Part shown: in pieces, positions 56,667 through 64,000 of the stretch
How the letters are laid out: each line of letters begins with the position of its first letter
Position numbering within the stretch: position 1 is the first letter of the stretch
Assembly (NCBI GenBank): GCA_907163375.1
Contig: CAJQUW010007530.1
Location: 124,001 to 188,000 of the forward strand
DNA length: 64,000 nt
Direction of reading: 5' to 3'
From: Prostheceraeus crozeri
Taxonomy: Eukaryota; Platyhelminthes; Polycladida; Euryleptidae
Made by a program: the position numbers and the translations under genes
The notes under the pieces: generated by a model
What the model saw: only the letters and a program-made list of their open reading frames with translations
Database searches by the model: none
What the model was told of the DNA's origin: nothing

Positions 56667-58159
56667 TGGTGTTTCACTTACCTACCTGACATATTACACA
56701 ATAGGCCTTTTAAAATATCATACCATCAATGCTTTTCACATTGGGCGTAATAGGAAAACGCAATTTTAATAATCGATATTGCGTCCTTCCATATGCAGAC
56801 GGTGTCGTTTGACTATGTGCCTTTCGCTACCAATGTCATGAATACGCAAATAGTTGATTCGAATTTCTAACCAATTTTTTATTCCCCGCAATAATTTGAC
56901 CAGTCAGATGAATATCACATGGCATGCAAACCATCTGCATAGATTTGCATACACGGAGATCTTAGAATTAATGCGTGAATTTACCTTTTTGATTTCGACG
57001 TTACTTTTAGGACACAATGGATTGTATCTGCTTCTTTTATTTTGTCATGTTCACCAAACTCTAACACTAATTTATGCGCAATCGTTTGAAATTGATTGAT
57101 ATTTAGATGAAAAAGACAAGCCAAAGAAATGGAGCACTGTTATTGTAAATGATGTAATACGAAAAGTGTCAACTGCTGTTGTTGATATTCTCCATCTTTC
57201 ACATACTGGAGTAATAATGAGACAATCAATGCTGTCAGATCAGCCTTGGCATTGATTCAAATACATTTCCACTAGACTCAGTTATTTTTTGAATTGTTTC
57301 CAACTGTTTACTTCTTGTACAGAAAAGCGAACATAAGAAATATACTAGGTTGTCATCAGAATCAATGTCCTTGAGCGTAGTGTAACCAAACTGAGACCCT
57401 TAATGTCCATTTCTAGGGTGACGTGCTCAATGGTTCTTCTAAATGATACATTTCTAAGAATTTAATTCATTTATCATGTGTCGTCAGTTTAGTTGGCCTT
57501 CTATTAACGATTGGTTTCGAAAACTCCGTAATTTGCAGTAATAACATCTACTGCTTAATGGAACAATAAATTTCCGAATTTTCTCAAATGCAGGCATCAC
57601 AGTGTGTGTCATTTTATCAGGCAATCAGACATTAAAAAAAGTATGAACTCGTATTGCTATCACCTGAGCGTGAGAAAAAAACGAGACCTTCAGGCAGAGC
57701 GCTTAAGTTTACGTAAAAGGCGATACAATTATTTCTTGGCTGTATACAAACAAGATCCATATTTCTTTTTTAGAAAAAAGATTTTCCATGAAGCCAGAAA
57801 GGCAAGAACGTGCAAAGATTACGATCTTTTTACACTTCTGGATTGATAGAATAACGTCTCCTAATGTCATATATGACAAATATCCAATAATCAATGGGAT
57901 TATGCGAGTATTAAATTATTGGGCATTATTGGGCATCACAGATTTAGAGGACAAAAACCGTCGCATGTTCACGTTTTCAAATTACCACAAAAACACAAGG
58001 CCTGATGCATGACACGATGGCATCTGTAATCAAATGAATCTAGTTGATTTTCTCAAGATGAACTGGCAGAGAAACGAAGACGGCAGATCCATCAGATCCA
58101 TATGAGGCTCAAAACTTTAGCATGGTGACATTCTTTATGCATGGTGCGCTTGCGTTAGT
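56667..58159. other. Between Gypsy and Polinton; nothing supported
   Basis: Short frames only (for example 57604-57846), with no family resemblance. Confidence 0.45.
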
Positions 58160-58739
58160 ATGGGTGTAGATCATAGAGGAGGTATATTAGGCTGAGTAGC
58201 AACTCAACATTTAATTCCCAATAAATGAGCATGAGTCGAGACAATGGTCGAGACCCAGTACCACCTGTGAGATTTACAAATTTCTATACTTTGGTCATAG
58301 AGTAGGTATATTAGGTAGAGTGGTTACTCCGCTTCTATTAAATCCCCAATGTGTATACATTTTAGATTTTATTAAATGAACTCAAGGGAGATACAGGTCA
58401 TGATACAGGTGGTACTGTTTCAAATTGTGAGATATAAGGTAACCTAGAGTGTCGACTCAAAAAAGTATCTGTATACAATGAAAAGTTTTTTTGGAAATAA
58501 CGCTCCCGTGGTCCAAAAAATTATTTGAGCACTTTTGAAAAAAGTCAAAATTCTCTAACTTATATACTACCGAGATGACTCTCCTATAGCTGAGTAGTTT
58601 GAATCAAGTTGGATATCAAAAGGAATGAATATTTGATAATAATCATACTAATTAAGCGGAAATGAAGCTGATGATCAAGGTAATTTCATGATCCGTAGTA
58701 ATGGTCAAAAGACCGTTCCAGGACAGGACACCCATAAAA

Positions 58740-58960
58740 ATAAAAAAAATTGGTATCTTTAAAAACGACATAAATTCATGAATTTAGTCCCTTTTTCAGG
58801 TTTTTAAGACCTGAATTCATGAATTTAGTCCATTCAAAAAGTACCATTTTTCAAAAAATGGTATTTTTAAAAACAACATAAATTCATGAATTTGAACCCT
58901 TTTTCAGGTTATGAAGACCTAAATTCATGAATCGACTAAATCCAGAGGAGCTTCGCTCCG
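58740..58960. repeat. Polinton terminal repeats built on AAATTCATGAATTTAG
   Basis: Three diverged units share ACATAAATTCATGAATTTAG, CCCTTTTTCAGGTT and AAGACCT(G/A)AATTCATGAAT. The core AAATTCATGAATTT is itself a palindrome. Confidence 0.7.
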
Positions 58961-58979
58961 ATTTAAGCGTTTTTAAAAA

Positions 58980-59545
58980 TACCCAGTTTTTCAAATTTTT
59001 CAAAATCTCAAATTTGAGAATTACAATCGGGCGAAGCCCTAGAACCTTCGGTTCGATTTTCATTGCTTAAATCATGACCGTTCCAGGACACCGAAAAATC
59101 AGAAAAGTTAAGAATCTCAAATTTGTGAATTACAATCGGGCGAAGCCCTAGAACCTTCGGTTCGATTTTCATTGCTTAAATCATGACCGTTGCAGGACAC
59201 CGAAAAATCAGAAAAGTTAAGAATCTCAAATTTGTGAATTACAATCGGGCGAAGCCCTAGAACCTTCGGTTCGATTTTCATTGCTTAAATCATGACCGTT
59301 CCAGGACACCGAAAAATCAGAAAAGTTAAGAATCTCAAATTTGTGAATTACAATCGGGCGAAGCCCTAGAACCTTCGGTTCGATTTTCATTGCTTAAATC
59401 ATGACCGTTGCAGGACACCGAAAAATCAGAAAAGTTAAGAATCTCAAATTTGTGAATTACAATCGGGCGAAGCCCTAGAACCTTCGGTTCGATTTTTACC
59501 TTGAAAATCATGACCGTTGCAGGACACCGAAAATCATAAAAGTTG
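58980..59545. repeat. 109-bp tandem repeat, about five units, in the Polinton terminus
   Basis: The phrase ATCATGACCGTT(C/G)CAGGA recurs at about 59071, 59180, 59289, 59398 and 59507, each 109 bp apart. Every unit carries GGGCGAAGCCC followed by TAGAACCTTCGGTTCG, two small GC-rich hairpins. Units are nearly identical, so the array is recent or homogenised. Confidence 0.9.
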
Positions 59546-59622
59546 AGAATTTCAAATTCATGAGTTTAGACGTTTTTCAGGTTTTTAAAATATATCATGT
59601 GACTAATAATATTTCTTTAAAA

Positions 59623-60327
59623 ATGGAAGAAACAAAAATGGAAGGAACTTCAGAAATGAATGAAACAAAAGTGGAAGGAACCTCAAGAATATATCCTTCG
59701 TTATCTCAATTAAAAATAAGTGAATTAAATATTGAAAAACACAAAGATAGAGTACGTTATATGAAAGATAAGGAATCCCAATTATTATTAAGATTAGAGC
59801 ATTATAAAAAATTAAGAAAGAGATGGAGTAAAGTTAAGAATGTAACACAAGGAATTGGCATATTCTTAACAATAAGTTTAGGTGCTTTAACAATTGTTAT
59901 ATCTTCAGGTGTTTTAGTAATTCCAGTAGTTGCTACAGCTTTAACAGGTACGGGTGTTTTTGCAACTTCACTTGTTACAATGTTAGATAAATCTTTAATA
60001 ACTAAGAAACGAAAATCATTAAAAACTAAGCATTTACATATTAAAGAAGTCTATGATAAACTACATTACTACTTTCAAAGAGTATGTGATGATAATGTTA
60101 TTACGTTAGATGAGATTGAAAAATTTGATCAAATAGCTAATGAAGTAAATCAAATATCATTTCAATCACAGACAGAAAAAGTTAATGATAAAAATAAAAA
60201 GGATGGTAAAATTTCTAGTGATGGTAAAACTTTTATTGATGATAAAATTTCTAATGAAGAAAATGACAAAATTTTTTTAGAAGTGCTAAAAACTTTATTA
60301 GACAAAACTTTATTAAACAAAACTTAA
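59623..60327 (+). CDS. Polinton membrane protein with one hydrophobic hairpin
   Basis: I place the start at the ATG of 59623 (MEETKMEGTSEMNETK), after a strongly AT-rich leader; the frame is open from 59560. The product has 234 residues: a charged helical N-terminus (LRLEHYKKLRKRWSKV), then a hydrophobic stretch at about residues 78-125 that could form two membrane helices (GIFLTISLGALTIVISSGVL and then VVATALTGTGVFATSLVTML), then a helical region and a Lys/Asp-rich tail. This helix-hydrophobic hairpin-helix layout recalls pore-forming or membrane-remodelling proteins, but I recognise no family. It is the only plus-strand gene of the visible Polinton. Its stop is followed by repeats of AAACTTTA(A)ACGAGAA, not by a GC hairpin. 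Confidence 0.7.
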   Translation: MEETKMEGTSEMNETKVEGTSRIYPSLSQLKISELNIEKHKDRVRYMKDKESQLLLRLEHYKKLRKRWSKVKNVTQGIGIFLTISLGALTIVISSGVLVIPVVATALTGTGVFATSLVTMLDKSLITKKRKSLKTKHLHIKEVYDKLHYYFQRVCDDNVITLDEIEKFDQIANEVNQISFQSQTEKVNDKNKKDGKISSDGKTFIDDKISNEENDKIFLEVLKTLLDKTLLNKT

Positions 60328-60564
60328 TACGAGAAAACTTTAAACGAGAAAACTTTAAACGAAAAGATTACAAACAACAAAGCAATAAAAAAATAATTTG
60401 TTCAGTAAAATGTTTTTGCTGTATTCCAATGTTACCACAAAATTCAAATATTATATTTTAAAAAAATAGATAAAATTAAAGCTGATAATAACAAAAAAAT
60501 ATTATACCACTATGTTGTATATTTTTTATTACTCAGTAAACAAATCTTCGATCGACTTTCAGTC

Positions 60565-60599
60565 GGGGCGAAGCCCCTCGAGGCGAAGCCTAGTCAGAG
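60565..60599. terminator. GC-rich hairpin at the ATPase stop codon
   Basis: GGGGCGAAGCCCC (60565-60577) and GGCGAAGCC just after form hairpins. The TAG stop of the minus-strand ATPase (60590-60592) lies within the same cluster. Possible 3' end or terminator signal. Confidence 0.5.
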
Positions 60600-61357
60600 A
60601 ACAATTGTTCGATAACTCTATCATGAATTTTTTTATCAATATTAATTGTAATGAATCCATAATCTTTTGCCCAAGCATTATTACACGATTGTTTAAATTC
60701 ATCTTTATCTCTTATACATAAATCTCTTAGCAAATCACTTAAGTTTCTTGCATTTATTTCAAATAGTATAAATATATTTGCATTCTTTCTAATAACACTT
60801 CCGTCTAATGAATACATACTTTGTGTTAAATAAAATACACTACAGTTATTATGTCTACCTCTTGTAAAATAATTTCTCTGAACTGACTGATTTCTATCAT
60901 TAACACAATCATCAAAAATTACACAATGTTTCATTGTTTTATCTAGTTTACTAGGATCTTGCATATTACCACTATCATCTATTAATTGTATCTTTATATG
61001 GTTATTTTTATTGGTTTCGACTAACTGACTATTTTCTGCTGCTTCTTCACACCACGAACTTATTTCTTCTTCATATTCAGAATTTTCATATTCTTTGAAT
61101 AATGAAGCAATTGCTGTTTTTTTAAGATTATTTTCAAATCCATATTTTAAAAATTGATAGACAGGTTGTTCTGCTGTTGTTGTATAAATTATAAGATTGT
61201 TATAATCCAAAAAATTTGGAGTCGTTAAAATTTTAAATAATAGATACGTTTTTCCACAACCTGATCTTCCGCAAATAACTGACAAAACTTTATTAGATAA
61301 ATTTGGATGATGACTAAATTTAAGTTTTTTTTTATTAAATGGTAGCACTTCACTCAT
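60590..61357 (-). CDS. Polinton FtsK/HerA-type genome-packaging ATPase
   Basis: 255 residues. Walker A is ICGRSGCGKTYLLFKIL at about residues 28-44, and Walker B is HCVIFDDCVND at about 145-155. A later SVFYLTQSMYS (about 178-188) is the sensor-type strand with Gln typical of A32-like packaging ATPases of Polintons, virophages and NCLDVs. Length fits the family. It would pump the element's DNA into a capsid. It lies 125 bp downstream of the penton gene on the same strand. The start Met is followed by SEVLPFNKKKLKF, a common short lead before the ATPase core. Confidence 0.9.
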   Translation of the reverse strand: MSEVLPFNKKKLKFSHHPNLSNKVLSVICGRSGCGKTYLLFKILTTPNFLDYNNLIIYTTTAEQPVYQFLKYGFENNLKKTAIASLFKEYENSEYEEEISSWCEEAAENSQLVETNKNNHIKIQLIDDSGNMQDPSKLDKTMKHCVIFDDCVNDRNQSVQRNYFTRGRHNNCSVFYLTQSMYSLDGSVIRKNANIFILFEINARNLSDLLRDLCIRDKDEFKQSCNNAWAKDYGFITINIDKKIHDRVIEQLFSD

Positions 61358-61432
61358 TTTTTAATAAAAAAATTTATTTTTATTTTATTTTTGTTTTTAA
61401 AGAAGAAGAAAATTAAACTTCTCTAGCTTCGC

Positions 61433-61494
61433 GTGGGAGTTTATACCTCTCGAACGGGAGTTTATACCTACCGAACGGGAGTTTATACCTCCCG
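61433..61494. terminator. Three 22-bp hairpin repeats at the penton stop codon
   Basis: CGGGAGTTTATACCT(A/C)CCGAA repeats three times at a 22-bp spacing. The unit at 61476-61494 is a perfect CGGGAG/CTCCCG stem whose 7-bp loop contains the TAA of the minus-strand gene ending at 61483. Confidence 0.6.
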
Positions 61495-62271
61495 AACCAA
61501 AAGATCTATCATAATCTCTTCACCTCCAAAATTTATTTCTTGTCCTTTTTCATCAGTGATTCTAATGCCAATGTTGTTAATAGTTTTTCTTGTAATAGGA
61601 AAATATATTAATGTTTGTGGAATTACATTTAATCTATAACCAATGGGTACAGTAAAAGCTGGAAAACTGAATATTAAATTTGATAATTTACCATTTATAT
61701 AACCTCCTTCAATAATGTCACAATGTACAACAATTGAATTTATTTCAGTTATTTTTGGAATCTTCTCACCTAAATGATAACCTTGACTATAGGTTTGTTT
61801 ATTAAATCCTAGTAGCTTTGACAATGATCTATCATGATTAAAATCAACTTGATGATTTTCGTCTAAAGTAAGAGAAAATTTATTAACTGCCGGTTCAACT
61901 GCAAAATGTAATTGTTTCTTATCTTTAAATGGTATACCTAAATGTCTCTTAATTTCATTTGATATTGTTTCAACTTCGTAAGAACCAGGAAGAAAAGTTA
62001 GTATTTTCCATGTTTTACCTTTATCAGTAGAATATCTAAATTGATCATTCACATCTTTGATAACGTTTTGAATAGTGTTAAATGTGGAGAAACTAGTCAA
62101 TGCAATTTGATAATTTTTATTTTGTTCTAAATGTAGAATGGGTTCTAAATTACAAGTGTGTGATGAAGTAGTTGTTATAATTTTTAACGTCGTACTAAAT
62201 TTTGATGAACCCAAAATCTCTGTCAAATTTTCTAAATGATTATTAATTTTGTCTAAATCTGCTGAACACAT
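61483..62271 (-). CDS. Polinton penton-like minor capsid protein (single jelly roll)
   Basis: 262 residues, beta-rich. Typical stretches are YQIALTSFSTFNTIQNV (about 52-68), TFLPGSYEVETISNEI (about 92-108), LGFNKQTYSQGYH, INSIVVHCDIIEGGYING and ITDEKGQEINFGGEEIMIDL at the end. I recall this pattern from the Polinton protein predicted to be the penton (minor capsid) subunit. Length fits. It would sit at capsid vertices. The gene lies between the ATPase and the coiled-coil gene, all on the minus strand, with short AT-rich gaps that suggest separate promoters rather than one operon. The last residues come from the hairpin repeats. Confidence 0.8.
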   Translation of the reverse strand: MCSADLDKINNHLENLTEILGSSKFSTTLKIITTTSSHTCNLEPILHLEQNKNYQIALTSFSTFNTIQNVIKDVNDQFRYSTDKGKTWKILTFLPGSYEVETISNEIKRHLGIPFKDKKQLHFAVEPAVNKFSLTLDENHQVDFNHDRSLSKLLGFNKQTYSQGYHLGEKIPKITEINSIVVHCDIIEGGYINGKLSNLIFSFPAFTVPIGYRLNVIPQTLIYFPITRKTINNIGIRITDEKGQEINFGGEEIMIDLLVREV

Positions 62272-62350
62272 TTTTAAACTAAAAATTAAATAAATATTTT
62301 TTTATGAAATATTTTTTTATAAAAAATTAGAAACAACATATTTCAGCTAC

Positions 62351-62379
62351 GGGCGAAGTCCTAGATCACTCGGTTCGTT
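62351..62379. terminator. GC-rich cluster at the stop codon of the coiled-coil gene
   Basis: GGGCGAAGTCC followed by TAGATCACTCGGTTCG is a diverged copy of the unit in the 109-bp terminal repeats. The last codons of the neighbouring minus-strand gene (TNRVI, stop) are read from it. Confidence 0.5.
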
Positions 62380-63194
62380 ATACTTTTATAATCCTCTTCA
62401 TTTAGAATCTTCTTTTCTAACAGTCTTTTCAATATAGCATGAATTTCATTGAAACTAGAATTATGTCCTTCTTTTATTGCCGATATTAAAATATTTAATC
62501 TATTTAGTAATTCTTGTGGATCATCTGGTAAAAATATGGTTGTTTCTGTTTTCTGTTTTTTTGTTTTCTGTTTTTCAGATAAACCTTTCCCTACTTTAAC
62601 TCCCGTTGATAATAAATTTTCTAATTGTTTATAACGTCTAAGAGTTTTTACTGTGCCAACTCTATCTAATATAGTTTTATATTTTATTAGATCTTCTACA
62701 GCATAATTTTTTAAATCTGCTCCTCTTAAAAGATCAACAAAATTTCTATCTAAACTAATAGGTTTTTTATCTGGAGTAAAAATTAATCCTCGTAAAGGTT
62801 GTGGAAATATTTCTTTACCACCAAGATAAAATCTTGCAAATAATTTTTTATCTAAAAAGAAAGTAGAATGTTCGAATAACATAGATTTTGGTAATTTTTT
62901 ATCTATGTTTGCCTCTAATAAACCATAGTCATCTAATAGTGTTTTAAGTACAGGATCCGCTATATCAACACGTTTTTCATTAAGTTCCTTTTCAAGAGTT
63001 TTAAATGGTTCGACAGTTTTTTCATAATCAGTTTTTACTTCTTCAGTTATTTTTAATTTATCAAACATATCAGATTGAATACCAGCTTTTGTCATTCTAT
63101 GTTGAAGATGATTTTCTTTCATAATATTTCTTTGTTTTATTAACTCTTCTAATTGTTTTATTCTTTTAAAATTATCAGCTCTAACTTTATCCAT
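62361..63194 (-). CDS. Polinton coiled-coil protein of unknown function
   Basis: 277 residues. Residues 1-90 are charged and helical (RIKQLEELIKQRNIMKENHL, TLEKELNEKRVD). About 115-150 holds a short globular patch (TFFLDKKLFARFYLGGKEIF, then RGLIFTPDKKPI). The rest is helical, with a basic KQKTKKQKTE stretch near 212. Similar proteins accompany capsid genes in many animal Polintons, as far as I recall, without a firmly known role; a scaffold or virion-internal function would be a guess. It lies between penton and pPolB on the same strand. The C-terminus is encoded by a GC-rich repeat unit. Confidence 0.65.
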   Translation of the reverse strand: MDKVRADNFKRIKQLEELIKQRNIMKENHLQHRMTKAGIQSDMFDKLKITEEVKTDYEKTVEPFKTLEKELNEKRVDIADPVLKTLLDDYGLLEANIDKKLPKSMLFEHSTFFLDKKLFARFYLGGKEIFPQPLRGLIFTPDKKPISLDRNFVDLLRGADLKNYAVEDLIKYKTILDRVGTVKTLRRYKQLENLLSTGVKVGKGLSEKQKTKKQKTETTIFLPDDPQELLNRLNILISAIKEGHNSSFNEIHAILKRLLEKKILNEEDYKSITNRVI

Positions 63195-63325
63195 TTTTAT
63201 ATGATAATTTTATATTATTATTTTATTTTATTTTTATAATATTTTATATTATTATATTATTTTATAATATTTTATAATATTTTATATTTTTATATTGTTA
63301 TATTTAGAAAATAGAAATTAGAAAA

Positions 63326-64000
63326 TTAAAAAGGTTCAGTAGTTATTCCATCAGGTAAAATTTTTCTTTTATCATCAAATGGATCTAATGCTAATTTATG
63401 TTCTTCTTTTAAATACATTTTATGTTTTTTTGAATTAAGTCTATAATTATATGCTGTTTTTATTTCATTATTAAATAATGCATTTTTATAATCTTGAAAT
63501 GTTATTTGATTAGCCACTGATGCCTTTGAAATTCCTTTTAATGTTTTATGTGTTTTAACGGGCGAAGCCCTGGAAGACATCTCCGATGTCCTAATATTAT
63601 TAGTTGTATCATAACAGTAACATTTAGATTTTAAAAATATAGCTTCTGTTATGAAATCTTCATTTCCTTCTAATTCATCTTTTACTTTACATAAATCAGA
63701 AGGATGAATAATATCTTTTATTTTATTAATTTCTTTATCTAGTGAAGAACCATATGGTACTGTTAATTCTAAGAAAATAGAATCGGTATCTGTAAAGTGT
63801 AATTTATAGTTTTTACCATAAGCAGGTGCTAAATAATCATATATAAAACTATACATAAATAGTTTAGCTAATTCTAATATAGTGAAACCAATGAAATTAA
63901 ACTTATCATGTTTTACAATGCTTCTTCTTAGATGAACAGCACAAAGTTCATCACTGAATCTAGTAGTTCTTTTATATGTAGGTTTCCTTGTTAAATTTTG
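63326..64000 (-). CDS. Polinton protein-primed DNA polymerase B, C-terminal part (cut by window edge)
   Basis: The frame continues to the right edge without a stop: KPTYKRTTRFSDELCAVHLR, then GFTILELAKLFMYSFIYDYL. It contains polymerase motif C (LHFTDTDSIFLEL), two metal-binding Asp included, then the thumb, and ends near PDGITTEPF. pPolB replicates linear DNA from a terminal protein. A GC-rich double hairpin (63560-63590) is read through in frame as RTSEMSSRASP, in a place where I would expect continuous sequence into KGISK. The N-terminal exonuclease and palm lie beyond 64000. Confidence 0.9.
   Translation of the reverse strand, partial: QNLTRKPTYKRTTRFSDELCAVHLRRSIVKHDKFNFIGFTILELAKLFMYSFIYDYLAPAYGKNYKLHFTDTDSIFLELTVPYGSSLDKEINKIKDIIHPSDLCKVKDELEGNEDFITEAIFLKSKCYCYDTTNNIRTSEMSSRASPVKTHKTLKGISKASVANQITFQDYKNALFNNEIKTAYNYRLNSKKHKMYLKEEHKLALDPFDDKRKILPDGITTEPF
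63560..63590. repeat. GC-rich double hairpin inside the pPolB frame
   Basis: GGGCGAAGCCC (63560-63570) and GACATCTCCGATGTC (63576-63590) each fold back on themselves. The first is the same core as in the terminal 109-bp repeats and the intergenic clusters. Confidence 0.7.

Larger units (their letters stand above)
58160..64000. mobile_element. Left part of a Polinton/Maverick, continuing past the window
   Basis: The visible parts are a repeat-rich end (58160-59570), a plus-strand membrane protein, and four minus-strand genes: packaging ATPase, penton-like capsid protein, coiled-coil protein and protein-primed DNA polymerase B. The set of ATPase, jelly-roll protein and pPolB identifies the group. 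The AT content is visibly higher than in the host sequence. The left limit is uncertain; a 124-bp-spaced pair of TATATTAGG(C/T) repeats at 58171 and 58295 may belong to the terminal repeat. Integrase, protease and major capsid protein are not visible and would lie to the right. All visible frames are open, so the element looks whole here and recent. Confidence 0.9.

Noticed and set aside
58980-59545. CRISPR-like regular repeat array
   Set aside because: Units are 109 bp with no unique spacers, in an animal-type Polinton terminus; this is a plain tandem repeat.

Overview
The window is animal nuclear DNA: intron-split coding exons with GT-AG borders, an AT-rich background, and introns filled with many kinds of transposable element. 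I cannot name the species. The mix (Polinton, Gypsy, several DNA transposons, tRNA-derived SINEs, two kinds of non-LTR element) suggests an invertebrate, but that is inference.
Positions 1 to about 41.8 kb are the 5' two thirds of one host gene on the minus strand, recognised as USP8, an endosomal ubiquitin protease. Exons read right to left: dimerisation/MIT-like N-terminus with the start codon (41391-41814), two rhodanese-domain exons (33887-34134, 31466-31782), a long coiled-coil and proline/glutamine-rich exon with two STAM-type SH3-binding motifs (20394-21442), a WW exon (15113-15316), an exon with a 14-3-3-type site (1241-1620), and probably the first catalytic-core exons at the left edge. 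Two plus-strand genes for single-pass membrane proteins (2978-3577, 4207-4818) lie in one USP8 intron.
The introns carry three related DNA transposons with exact or near-exact 6-bp target duplications (9649-11986, 12113-12809, 27805-29091); two of them encode related coiled-coil proteins. There are also two hAT-type non-autonomous elements with perfect 8-bp duplications, TA-flanked MITE-like elements, several large foldback palindromes, three SINE copies, a nearly complete LINE (34834-38250) with two frameshifts, and LINE 3' tails arranged as palindromes.
From 42 to 52 kb I see little host coding sequence. A decayed Gypsy-like fragment lies at about 50.0-50.8 kb and a possible terminal exon of another minus-strand gene at 51957-52188. 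A whole-looking, young Gypsy LTR retrotransposon occupies 52522-56666, with a TGGTG duplication, a single Gag-Pol frame, and a primer-binding site that is perfectly complementary over 17 nt to its own LTR.
From about 58.2 kb to the right edge is the left end of a Polinton/Maverick: repeat-rich terminus, a membrane protein, then minus-strand packaging ATPase, penton-like capsid protein, a coiled-coil protein and protein-primed DNA polymerase B (cut by the edge). GC-rich hairpins, several built on GGGCGAAGCCC, sit on the stop codons of three of these genes, and one lies in frame inside the polymerase.
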